NCBI GenBank assembly: GCA_942491945.1
Contig: CALODD010000063.1
Coordinates: forward strand, 1-52,348
DNA: 52,348 nt
From: JAJDYQ01 sp942491945
Lineage (GTDB): Bacteria; Pseudomonadota; Gammaproteobacteria; JAJDYQ01
Direction: 5' to 3'
Shown here piece by piece: positions 43,470-51,718 of the stretch; position 1 is the first letter of the stretch; every line of letters begins with the position of its first letter. The notes beneath the pieces are model-generated. The model saw only the letters and a program-made list of their open reading frames with translations, was not told the origin of the DNA and made no database searches. Position numbers and translations under genes: made by a program.

Positions 43470-44315
43470 ATGGAGCTGACTAAACAACTTTATGGCGTGA
43501 TTCAGGCAGCGGCCCGTGCTGGGAAAACCACGGTTGAATATAATAAATCCTGGTCAATGATTCACCAGGAGCTCGGTATCGGTTCGCTGGACCGAGGAAA
43601 CCTAAATGTAACATCAGCTGATTGGCAGAAATTGCGTGATTGGTGCAAATCAGTATCCGGTGCGGATCCGATGTATGACGATATCGACGGGGATCGTATA
43701 GAGGTAGCGGGGAAATTCCAGGATGAGAAATGGTCATCGAAATCAGCCATAGCTGACATGTGCATGGTGAGCTCTAAATCTGGAGTTATCCCATTGAAGC
43801 AGGGTGATGTACCTGTTTTACAGGGAACACTCATATCGATATCGCTGGATGATCTGGCCCTTAGCCGTCTAGATACTATTATCGTGGTCGAAAACGCGAT
43901 TATTGCTCGTTATTGGCATGACGTGCTGATACCAGGTTCACTAGATGATGCTCTGATGATTTATCGTGGCCATGGCGAAAACACACGTTTATTGATGGAC
44001 TGGTTAAAGGCGCTGCCCAGCACTGTATACAAAGTAGGGTACCTGGATTTTGATCCTGCAGGACTTGGGATTGCGGTGGATTTTGAGCTTGATGCAATTC
44101 TGGTTCCTGATCCAATTGATCAAGAACTTGTTAAAGGTCACACACACAATAAACCAAAGGTTTATCATGATCAGTGTCGTCAACGGTCTAACTTGATGTC
44201 TCAATTATCTGAAAATTGGAGGCCAATACTTTCGTGGATGAATGATCATGAAGCGGCTGTGACTCAAGAAAGTATTCAAGCTAGAGGATACTCTTTAGTG
44301 CTATTGGAAAAATAG
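43470..44315 (+). CDS. JetD/MksG-like Toprim nuclease
   Basis: The 281-residue product is the nuclease candidate of the operon. Its C-terminal half has a Toprim fold: E141 in DTIIVVENA, the GHGE turn and D193-x-D195 in YLDFDPAGLG. The N-terminal part is helical (winged-helix-like). JetD cleaves plasmid DNA bound by JetABC. It ends the operon, 3 bases after the JetA-like gene. The Toprim motifs make this the most secure of the three non-ATPase subunits. Confidence 0.78.
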   Translation: MELTKQLYGVIQAAARAGKTTVEYNKSWSMIHQELGIGSLDRGNLNVTSADWQKLRDWCKSVSGADPMYDDIDGDRIEVAGKFQDEKWSSKSAIADMCMVSSKSGVIPLKQGDVPVLQGTLISISLDDLALSRLDTIIVVENAIIARYWHDVLIPGSLDDALMIYRGHGENTRLLMDWLKALPSTVYKVGYLDFDPAGLGIAVDFELDAILVPDPIDQELVKGHTHNKPKVYHDQCRQRSNLMSQLSENWRPILSWMNDHEAAVTQESIQARGYSLVLLEK

Positions 44316-44578
44316 AAATAAGACCAGTAATTATATCAATATTTGAGTCTGGTATTTGCCATAGCCAAGATTATGGGGGGAACTCATTAGACTTTGTTAA
44401 TAAAAATAAAGTTGACGATGTTTTGTATGTCGTCAGGGTTGTATGCAAAAGTCTTTATTCTTCATGTTCTGTGCCTGTATTCAGGAGGATAATACTTAAT
44501 AGCGCGCCTCCCGTGATGGGATATCAGTGAATATCTCGGGATAATCAAGTGGATAAGCGGGAGAAACATTTTGCAAAT

Positions 44579-44595
44579 TGTTAAATAATTTAACA
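44579..44595. promoter_or_regulatory. 17-bp palindrome, probable operator (copy 2)
   Basis: This is identical in sequence to 14390-14406 and lies at the same distance upstream of the -10 box as in copy 1, within one or two bases. Confidence 0.5.
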
Positions 44596-44723
44596 GTTAA
44601 TTTTCCGAAAAATCATAGTTCCGATATCAAAATAAATAGTGTGAAAGTTACGTAACTATATGATAATATTCATTTATTACGTATTCTGGGGTCAAGACAA
44701 AATACCCTAGGGGACGCCAATAT

Positions 44724-44759
44724 AAAGCCTGGTAACTCATTGAGTTATCGGGCTTTTTT
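44724..44759 (+). terminator. Intrinsic terminator of RNA-like element, copy 2
   Basis: A 15-bp stem (AAAGCCTGGTAACTC with GAGTTATCGGGCTTT, two G-U pairs) closes on a 3-base loop and is followed by a T-run. Only the outer AAAGCC/GGCTTT is shared with copy 1. The inner stem differs and still pairs. Confidence 0.82.
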
Positions 44760-44828
44760 ATGTTCAGTGGTAGTTTTGTAGCCCATCAAGCTGATAATGT
44801 TTAACGTGTTACCAAGATTGTAATGGGA

Positions 44829-44872
44829 ATGCGGGAGGAATGCGGGAGGAATGCGGGAGGAATGTTGGAGGA
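44829..44872. repeat. 11-bp tandem repeat, four units
   Basis: Three perfect units of ATGCGGGAGGA and one variant (ATGTTGGAGGA) stand in tandem. The unit holds GGGAGGA, like a Shine-Dalgarno, but no frame follows. It is probably slippage-derived. Confidence 0.85.
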
Positions 44873-45126
44873 AATAGAGACAAGAATTGTATTCTTGTAG
44901 CCAATCAGCGTGATGGCAGCGGGCTACGATTCTTTCTTATGACGCACTATAGTCGAATAGCAGTTTCTGGAGATTATTAAGCGAAAACTGACGGTATTCA
45001 GGCTATGCTGGTGATATTATAAGTTGATTGTCACATTCACATCGTATTAACTATATCTATCCATAGAAATTAAGATGTGTATATCGCAAAATTCCAAACG
45101 TATCGCTCTTTGTCACTATCAATATA

Positions 45127-46008
45127 ATGAATAATAAGGATTCATTCTGTGTCGTAACAGTTGTGACTGAATATTACATTCCAGGAGCGCTTGTAACACT
45201 TTACTCATTCCAACGCTGTAATAGATGGTTTAATGGAGACTTTATTGTTCTGCATGACGGTCTTAATCAGACGCAACAGAAAATTTTCAAAGAGATTTTC
45301 AGCAATATAAAATTTGTACAAGTAAGTAATCGCCTGAGTAACTGGATAAAGGGGATGATCCAGATAAGGCCAGAATTGGCCGATCAGTATTCTCAATTTA
45401 TTTCTCTGGATGTTTTGCAATTCGATGGCTATGAGAAGGTTTTATTGCTGGATAGTGATCTGTTGTTTCGACATGATATAAGTGAAATATGTGGTAGAGA
45501 AGAACCTTTGTTATGTTGTAGGGATCGCCCCGCTTATCTAGGTTATGGTCGGAATAGGGCTACCTATGAGACTACTAAAGATAAAAAAAATGTAATTGTA
45601 GATACATTTAATTCAGGCTTTATGTTAATTGATCAGAAACTACTTAATCATGTTGAATACAATAGACTACTTGAAATTATCTCTCAGGATCAATGGAGGC
45701 AGATCACAGCAGCTCATACCGATCAGCTAATCTTCAATTTAGCATTTGAAGGGAGGCAATACCTTCTTGACGGCAGTTATAACTTTTTACTCAAGCACGA
45801 AAGAATTATTGAAAATGTAGAAGGTATTAGTACGAGTGACGCTAAAGTCGTACATTTCAATCTTCATGTAAAACCATGGCAAATCGACAAACTATTAGGT
45901 TGCAGTTTTGACAATCCGATTGTATTAAAAGCTTTCGAATGGTGGAGCGAGACATTCATAGAGTGTTTACAACTTCGCGCACTACGTGGCCGTGTTAAGG
46001 CTAATTGA
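45127..46008 (+). CDS. GT8-like glycosyltransferase
   Basis: The 293-residue product is a retaining GT-A-fold glycosyltransferase similar to GT8. VVTVVTEYYIPGALVTLYSF is the N-terminal nucleotide-binding part, D109-S-D111 (LLLDSDLLF) is the metal-binding DxD, and FNSGFMLID is a family-like loop. HFNLHVKPW near the C-terminus resembles the H-x(n)-G-x2-KPW motif. It would transfer a sugar from a nucleotide donor to an unknown acceptor. It precedes the SGNH-like gene by 24 bases and probably shares its transcript. Confidence 0.8.
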   Translation: MNNKDSFCVVTVVTEYYIPGALVTLYSFQRCNRWFNGDFIVLHDGLNQTQQKIFKEIFSNIKFVQVSNRLSNWIKGMIQIRPELADQYSQFISLDVLQFDGYEKVLLLDSDLLFRHDISEICGREEPLLCCRDRPAYLGYGRNRATYETTKDKKNVIVDTFNSGFMLIDQKLLNHVEYNRLLEIISQDQWRQITAAHTDQLIFNLAFEGRQYLLDGSYNFLLKHERIIENVEGISTSDAKVVHFNLHVKPWQIDKLLGCSFDNPIVLKAFEWWSETFIECLQLRALRGRVKAN

Positions 46009-46032
46009 TGTTTGTGAGTTATATAGGGAAAT

Positions 46033-47328
46033 ATGATGCCAGATAATAGTAGAAATATTTACAAATTATATCGCGGCCTGGCACTCATAATTCTAAATAT
46101 TATCGTTATATTAGTATTGATCAATATAGCATTGGGTATTTATTTTTCTCATAAGGATAGTCCTGTAAATCATAAGTTTTATTCATCAGGTGTTGTAGTG
46201 ACCGATTCAGGTTATTTTTATAAAAATGGTGCGCCGGTTGATAATGGGAAGCGACGCCTGTCTGTAATGGGTAATTTCGATTATCTACCTTTCGAAGATA
46301 CGATGACTGAAGCAGAAATCAGTCAGTTGCTGGATGAGGATCATAATTTCAGCCGGCTTGAAATGCCTTACCGTGCATGGGTTCAGTATAGTGCACCACA
46401 GTTCAATGGCACATACATAAATGTTGATCTGGATGATATGGGGTTTTCTGTACGTAATACTCCGCCTAACCCGCAATATTCGGATTCGGAGCAGCCAGTT
46501 CAGATTCTTGCTTTAGGCGGTAGCACAACCTTTGGCCTTAAAGTTGCAGATTATCATACCTACCCAGCGTATCTTGAAGAGATACTGAATAGACGTGCAG
46601 AGAAGGATAATCTTGATGTCGGTGTAGAAGTATTAAATTATGGGCGACGTGGATTTTATATCACTCAAGAAATGTACTTGTTGCTTGATATCTTGAGAGG
46701 CGGGAAAAGGCCCGAGCTTGTGATTTTCCTGGATGGTTTGAATGTTGGTAGAGATGATGATACGCCTAACTATACGCATAGGATTTCAAGAAAAGTTAAG
46801 GATATGCAAGTTGGTTCGAGTCTAGAGTCATCAGTAATGTGGAAGGAAGTACCGTTATTGCGTGCTGTCAGAAGCCTCTCTGCGAGGTTGCGTGGAAGTA
46901 GTAAACAGCAATTGGAACCGGTGGTAAAGCATGATGTGTCTACAGTAGTCGAGAGGTTCATTCAAAGCCGCGAATCAATATTAAATATATGTCAGCAATA
47001 TGGTATTGAATGCATGTTTATACTGCAGCCTGATGCCGCATATAATTATCCGCTCAATTTATATCGTAATCCCGACATACTCAATATGAATGGGCGGAAA
47101 TGGAGGGAAGCGTTTTATTCTGATATGAAACAACAGCCTGGGTTTATCGACTTTACCCATCTGTTCGAAGAGTGGGGGAGAAAGGCCATAATAGATAGTG
47201 CGCATTACAGTCCACCCTTCAACCAGTTTCTGGCTAAAAATATAGCTAGTAAAATAGATTTGCTCAAATTAAAACAAAACCGAACTCTCCCAGGAAGGCC
47301 TACTTACTCAAAGCGGCGCTATCATTAA
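46033..47328 (+). CDS. Membrane-anchored SGNH-hydrolase-like protein
   Basis: The 431-residue product has one N-terminal membrane helix (LALIILNIIVILVLINIALGIYF) and an extracytoplasmic SGNH/GDSL-like domain. LALGGSTTFG gives the nucleophile S164. VLNYGRRGFYITQE carries the block II glycine, and FLDGLNVGRDDD is the probable block III (GxN). Near the C-terminus D-x2-H appears as DSAHYSPPFNQ. It probably removes or transfers an acyl group on a secreted glycan or peptide. Its stop abuts the stop of the sulfotransferase gene on the other strand, with no bases between. Confidence 0.75.
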   Translation: MMPDNSRNIYKLYRGLALIILNIIVILVLINIALGIYFSHKDSPVNHKFYSSGVVVTDSGYFYKNGAPVDNGKRRLSVMGNFDYLPFEDTMTEAEISQLLDEDHNFSRLEMPYRAWVQYSAPQFNGTYINVDLDDMGFSVRNTPPNPQYSDSEQPVQILALGGSTTFGLKVADYHTYPAYLEEILNRRAEKDNLDVGVEVLNYGRRGFYITQEMYLLLDILRGGKRPELVIFLDGLNVGRDDDTPNYTHRISRKVKDMQVGSSLESSVMWKEVPLLRAVRSLSARLRGSSKQQLEPVVKHDVSTVVERFIQSRESILNICQQYGIECMFILQPDAAYNYPLNLYRNPDILNMNGRKWREAFYSDMKQQPGFIDFTHLFEEWGRKAIIDSAHYSPPFNQFLAKNIASKIDLLKLKQNRTLPGRPTYSKRRYH

Positions 47329-48192
47329 TCAGCTGATACCAATAGTGTATCCATAGTATTCGAATAATTCCTGGTGTCTGGAGAATAGCGTATCCAGTTC
47401 TTTGATATCGTTAGCTGAAAGTCGAGAAATTTGTTGGCTATTCATATTCCTTAATTCTTCATGATAGTTTCCTTTTACTGGTATTATTTGCTGCAAAGTC
47501 AGTTCTTCTAGCTCAGGGACCAAATTAATAATCTTATCCTGTAAAGACAATGGTTCTTCACACATCGACTCATAGGTAAAAAATAACCCTGAACGCCCGT
47601 AGTTTATAATATTGTTTTTTTGATATTTCAGGCAATTGATAATATGTTTTGAAGTTCTCTCTATCGCTATTTTACGAGAAGGGTACCTTGAACTATCGGT
47701 GGATCTTAAAATCCCCTCAGCTACAGCGTAGGGGTTTCTCACCATAAAAAGAAACTTGGCATTGGTGAAGTTATTTTTCAGAGCTTTTACATGTAGCATA
47801 AATGGCGGAGATTTCTCAACTAGTACAGACGCATTTTTATTTCGAGCATAGGCATGGAAATACCATGCTCTGCGGCTATTATCCCAGTTGTACAAAGATT
47901 CATCTGATAACTTATCCAGACACCATTGTTCCGATGCCCATAATAATGGCAGACCTAACTCAAGAGGAGTCGGGCCAGAAAAACCGAATAAATGCTGGCC
48001 TTCTCGCCGCAAACCCCATGCACCTGGGCAGGTGGCTAATACATTTTTTACAAATGTAGAGCCACTGTTATTGGTGCATATAACAAATAGGTGTGTTTTA
48101 ATTAATCGATTCAGTTCGTGTTCAGCTCCGTAATAGTGTATTTCAGGTGTTGTCATTGGATATTGAATGTCTAGTATTTTCTTATACTGCAA
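47329..48192 (-). CDS. Sulfotransferase family protein
   Basis: The 287-residue product has the PAPS-binding P-loop-like NNSGSTFVKN (41-50), VLVEKSPPFMLHV, and the 3'-phosphate segment FLFMVRNPYAVAEGILRS. It belongs to the sulfotransferase superfamily (PF13469-like) but is not close to the sulfotransferase of the lasso operon. The first ATG at 48192 and an in-frame ATG at 48156 are both possible; neither has a clear Shine-Dalgarno. The gene is minus-strand with the second JmjC cupin upstream 80 bases away, and the two may form a unit. Substrate unknown. Confidence 0.75.
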   Translation of the reverse strand: MQYKKILDIQYPMTTPEIHYYGAEHELNRLIKTHLFVICTNNSGSTFVKNVLATCPGAWGLRREGQHLFGFSGPTPLELGLPLLWASEQWCLDKLSDESLYNWDNSRRAWYFHAYARNKNASVLVEKSPPFMLHVKALKNNFTNAKFLFMVRNPYAVAEGILRSTDSSRYPSRKIAIERTSKHIINCLKYQKNNIINYGRSGLFFTYESMCEEPLSLQDKIINLVPELEELTLQQIIPVKGNYHEELRNMNSQQISRLSANDIKELDTLFSRHQELFEYYGYTIGIS

Positions 48193-48272
48193 GGTATTGG
48201 GATGGTTTGTAGGTGTTATGAAGCTTATTCATATGCCCCAGCGCAAGCTAATGTTTGATGATAATAGGCATG

Positions 48273-49433
48273 TCAAGATTGCCAAGGTTCCAGCAAGCCA
48301 GCACCAATCAACACATTGCAAAGAGCTTTACTCTCATTCTCGGCTAAAGACAGCTCCTTAAGACTAAAGCGCTGATTTTCTGCTATAAATTTTAAAGGCT
48401 CAAAATATTCAGCTCTAAAAGTAAGTTTCCCACTTCCTGGTACTACTGTGGCTTGATTCTGCACATTAAGGCTAACGTGAATTGGCTCTAGTAGCTTGAA
48501 TGAACAGGTCTTGCCATTATTTTTTAAATCACCAAGTACTTGATCGGTTGTTGTATTACGTGTGATGGTCTTAGAATGCGCAACAAAATCTGGGTGAGGG
48601 TATTCATCTTCATCAATTTTTGTACGCAAAGCGTTGAGAGCGAGCAAAATCTCACTGCTTGTAATGTTAGTTTGGCTTTCGGAAATACTATCTGGCGTAA
48701 CAAGTCCAGATAGTCCTGACGTCATGTCATCAACCAGCCAGTCATCAAGATGATCTTTGATCAAAGTAATGATTTGAGAGTAACGCGAAGTGAAGGCAAT
48801 CGTCAGGTGTAATGAATCTTGTTCACTATCAGATTGAGCGGAATGTATAAAGTTTTGCGGGATATACAGAAGTTGTCCAGGTTCTAGAGTGGTTTCTATT
48901 AGAGGTTCTTCCATTGAGTTTTTGTCTCGACTGTACACCCGCCATACTTTTTTGCCGCTCTGTTGCCATATGAGGACGTCACATGGGTCACGATGTTGAC
49001 CAAATCCGATAGCATTGGCAGAAGAATAGTAACTGTTTATATGGATTCGACTCTTTAGAGTGCTGGCCAAATCTTCTGCCAGCTCATGTAATGGTAAAAA
49101 ATCGTTATTGAGTAACTTGGTGATTACGGTCCAGTCTTTGTTTAGTGCGTCAGATAGCCAGGCTGTATCATTAAATAATGCTTGATGGAAAACAGGATCT
49201 AGCCATTTTCCATGCCTGGCCATTTTAAAATTGAAGCCATACTCCAGACTGCTGCATGTAATACGTGAAATGAAATCATTATAGGTGAATAATGGATACG
49301 GTGCTGTTGATGGTGTAGATCGATGATAAGGCTTCCTGCCATAATAATACTTAAAAAAATCCCTCTGCGATAAAGGAAACAGTAAGTCATCTAATTTGGG
49401 ATTCTTTCCTGGGACTGAGTTTACAATACGCAT
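48273..49433 (-). CDS. JmjC/cupin-4 type Fe(II)/2OG oxygenase (second copy)
   Basis: The 386-residue product is a paralog of 1522-2685. It shares FF-x2-YYGRKP near the N-terminus, HINSYYSSANAIGFGQHRDP with H147 and D149, LIWQQSGKKVWRVY, and H197 in LYIPQNFIHSA. Length is the same to within one residue. By eye the N-terminal catalytic half is much closer to its paralog than the C-terminal half, which suggests different protein or peptide substrates. Its role is inferred to be side-chain hydroxylation. Confidence 0.82.
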   Translation of the reverse strand: MRIVNSVPGKNPKLDDLLFPLSQRDFFKYYYGRKPYHRSTPSTAPYPLFTYNDFISRITCSSLEYGFNFKMARHGKWLDPVFHQALFNDTAWLSDALNKDWTVITKLLNNDFLPLHELAEDLASTLKSRIHINSYYSSANAIGFGQHRDPCDVLIWQQSGKKVWRVYSRDKNSMEEPLIETTLEPGQLLYIPQNFIHSAQSDSEQDSLHLTIAFTSRYSQIITLIKDHLDDWLVDDMTSGLSGLVTPDSISESQTNITSSEILLALNALRTKIDEDEYPHPDFVAHSKTITRNTTTDQVLGDLKNNGKTCSFKLLEPIHVSLNVQNQATVVPGSGKLTFRAEYFEPLKFIAENQRFSLKELSLAENESKALCNVLIGAGLLEPWQS

Positions 49434-49583
49434 GTAGTGATCGATGCTGGTATTTAGGATTGTGATCTAACGGACGCCATATAAAGTATTAATATTATAT
49501 TAGTTACTTATACACAGGTATTATAGCTCTGACAATGTTGGGTGTGTCTAGTAAAATAGAAGAGATATCGCCATGAAAATATT

Positions 49584-50333
49584 TTATACGGCAGACCTTT
49601 CCTGGCATTTATGAATAATATCTTTCCATACTGTTTCTTTATTGTTCAATCTTAGAAGTTCATATATTTCCAGTGCATTGAGTTTCGATGCGAACTCCTT
49701 CTCCTGTATTTGAAGATTATCCAGCTTATTTCTGTATAAAGCGGGTTCAATGTTATCGATAGCATCTTTTAGTTGCCTGCTAGTCGGATTCATACCAGCA
49801 GAATCAGCAATAAAATTCACATACTGGAATGGATCTTTGTGTGCTTCGGAAAAGTCAATTAAATGAGTTTTGGATTTGAATGCCGAGAGATCATATTCAA
49901 GTCTGTGTGCAACTTGACTGAATGAGTTTCTATAGCGTTCGAGGAACATTGTGAGACAGAAAAAATTTTTATTGTCTGTTTTTTTTAGCGCGGCACACTC
50001 TGAATGAGCTTGTTCTGATGGTTGTCTATAAGAGATGAATATGGATTGAATTTCCGATAGGGAATTTATCCAGAGTTCTATATCTTCCTCATATAAATGG
50101 CGTAACTCCATTTTACAAGCCACATGGCTAGATAGTAAGGATTGAAATGTTGTTGATTTCGGGCCTGAATACATGATTTCGGGCTCTTCAAAATAACCCT
50201 TGGGGTTTGCTTCATAATGGCTCACTTCTCTGTCGTTATCGAAAGCTCTGCCGATAGCTTTCACCCCCAGGGTATTGAGTGTCTGCATAAGTAACGAGGA
50301 GCCAGAGCGGCCCAGTGTAAATACAATGATCAT
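49584..50333 (-). CDS. Sulfotransferase-like P-loop protein
   Basis: The 249-residue product starts directly with the phosphate loop MIIVFTLGRSGSSLLMQTL (residues 7-13 LGRSGSS). SIFISYRQPSEQAHSECAAL is the second PAPS-like segment, with a conserved Arg and Ser. A YDLSAF and HLIDFSEAHKDPFQYVNFI segment corresponds to the family's later part. It is shorter than the other two sulfotransferases. The divergent oxygenase gene at 50417 is 83 bases away, so the two share a control region. Confidence 0.72.
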   Translation of the reverse strand: MIIVFTLGRSGSSLLMQTLNTLGVKAIGRAFDNDREVSHYEANPKGYFEEPEIMYSGPKSTTFQSLLSSHVACKMELRHLYEEDIELWINSLSEIQSIFISYRQPSEQAHSECAALKKTDNKNFFCLTMFLERYRNSFSQVAHRLEYDLSAFKSKTHLIDFSEAHKDPFQYVNFIADSAGMNPTSRQLKDAIDNIEPALYRNKLDNLQIQEKEFASKLNALEIYELLRLNNKETVWKDIIHKCQERSAV

Positions 50334-50416
50334 CGTGAGAGTATTGTTATGAGTTAACTAACCGGAAACGTCTGGTTTCTTGACTTTGTTGTAGAGTATA
50401 TCCATATTTCAAGCCT

Positions 50417-51208
50417 ATGAGTATGGACGTCAGTATTGGTATCGAACCACAAATCCCTCGGCATGATATTAAAAGCCTGAAGAGTGATATTGCGTTACAG
50501 AATTTCCAACGTTATGGATGTATACAGCTAGATGGTTTGATTAATCCAGATAAACTAGAACAACTTCGCCTACGATTTGGTAATGGGGATGGTTTACGGA
50601 GTGTAAAAGTGGGTAATCGAAGAGCAATGTATCAAATACCAATCGAGCAGGAATTTAATGACCCCACTATATATGCTAATTCTATATTGTTGCCGTTACT
50701 CGAAGGTCTGCTCGGCGCAGATTTTATACTAGGAACGTTTTCATTTGTAGTTGCAAATACCGGAGCGGAAGATCAGCATATTCATCGAGATTACCAGAAT
50801 CTATTCGATAGTCCTGTTGATTATTTCTGTCCATCTTATGCGATTAATTGCATGATACCGCTCACGCAAATGAATCAAATAAGCGGATCAATACGTGTCT
50901 GGCCGGGGAGTCATCGTAACCCCGTAACATCTGAAAAGATACTCCAGGAAAAAGGTGTTTTAGCTGATGTGCCAATGGGGTCAGTCTTGCTCCTGGATTA
51001 TAGGGTGTTACATCAGGGGACACATAACCCTTCAGTTAATCCTCGACTTTTAATGCTACTCGCCTACCAGCGAAACTGGTTTTTACACACGGAGTATCAA
51101 GAAGGGATAACGTTAGTCGATATGAAAGAAACGTCATTTCAAGAAGTTCCGTCTGAATATCAACACTTATTTAGCAGAGCACCTTTTCGTGCGAAAAAAC
51201 TATTTTAG
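50417..51208 (+). CDS. PhyH-like Fe(II)/2OG oxygenase
   Basis: The 263-residue product matches the phytanoyl-CoA dioxygenase family. NFQRYGCIQLDGLINPDKLEQL is the typical N-terminus. The metal site is H123-R-D125 (HIHRD) and H199 (RVLHQG), and R210 (NPRLLML) is the 2-oxoglutarate anchor. SGSIRVWPGSHR is the family signature before the second histidine. Bacterial members hydroxylate or halogenate varied small molecules and peptides. It is the sixth Fe-oxygenase-like gene of the window and is transcribed toward the second methyltransferase copy. Confidence 0.85.
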   Translation: MSMDVSIGIEPQIPRHDIKSLKSDIALQNFQRYGCIQLDGLINPDKLEQLRLRFGNGDGLRSVKVGNRRAMYQIPIEQEFNDPTIYANSILLPLLEGLLGADFILGTFSFVVANTGAEDQHIHRDYQNLFDSPVDYFCPSYAINCMIPLTQMNQISGSIRVWPGSHRNPVTSEKILQEKGVLADVPMGSVLLLDYRVLHQGTHNPSVNPRLLMLLAYQRNWFLHTEYQEGITLVDMKETSFQEVPSEYQHLFSRAPFRAKKLF

Positions 51209-51718
51209 TATGTCTTTTCTCTAATTACTTATATGCCTGAGTTTATGTATTCGAGCCAAATCAATAGTATATTCTTCCATTATTACACTATCTTAAGAGC
51301 AGTGCGGAAACAAGTTAGGTCGCGCACTGACATGCGACACGTAGCGTATTCGGAAACCTGTACCGATTTCATAGATTCGAGAAAGGTTAGATTTGCACGC
51401 TAGGTTTGATGTAATTGTTTGTGGTGATGAACTAACATATAGTGAATCATTAACACATTTAGTTGAGCCTAGCGTAGATGACTATGCCATTGATCATAAA
51501 GTAATGCGTTACTCACTGAGGTCGGAAATAAAGCTGCATTCAATGATGTGATACTGAGGAGCAAGCTAGGGACTAGCTTGGATCAAATTGGTAATCTAAA
51601 ATTCGAATTGCTAAAATCAAGCCAATCTTTAACCCCATTTCGGTTTTATGCACTTGTCCTGCGGAACTGAATCATAACTCCAAAGCCTTGGCTGAAATAG
51701 TAACGCCACACTATTAAA
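51209..51718. other. Intergenic region before the methyltransferase repeat
   Basis: About 510 bases. From 51424 on it is the repeat of bases 1-293. A 56-codon frame at 51233-51403 shows no leader or core features and no Shine-Dalgarno and was not called. I see nothing else in 51209-51423. Confidence 0.5.

Larger units (their letters stand above)
44561..44762 (+). ncRNA. Candidate small RNA gene, copy 2 of duplicated element
   Basis: This copy matches 14371-14574 at most positions. Fully kept are the palindrome TGTTAAATAATTTAACA (44579-44595), the -10 box TATGAT (44659-44664), the AAGACAAAAT loop and the CCCTAGGGGACGCCAA segment. The terminator stem differs in sequence but pairs. The -35-like hexamer is TAGTGT, weaker than copy 1, so copy 2 may be less expressed or more dependent on an activator. 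Confidence 0.6.
44316..45126. other. Long non-coding region after the Wadjet-like operon
   Basis: About 810 bases contain the second copy of the RNA-like element (44561-44762) and a short tandem repeat (44829-44872). I see no gene in 44316-44560 or 44873-45126; the latter should hold the promoter of the glycosyltransferase gene. Confidence 0.55.

Noticed and set aside
44829..44872. CRISPR-like array
   Set aside because: Units are 11 bases with no spacers, and no cas genes are nearby. The DUF2779 protein is only Cas4-like in its nuclease domain.
51233..51403. A 56-codon plus-strand frame before the second methyltransferase copy, considered as a RiPP precursor
   Set aside because: It has no Shine-Dalgarno, no leader-like pattern, many Arg and Thr residues spread evenly, and part of it is not present upstream of the first methyltransferase copy within the window.
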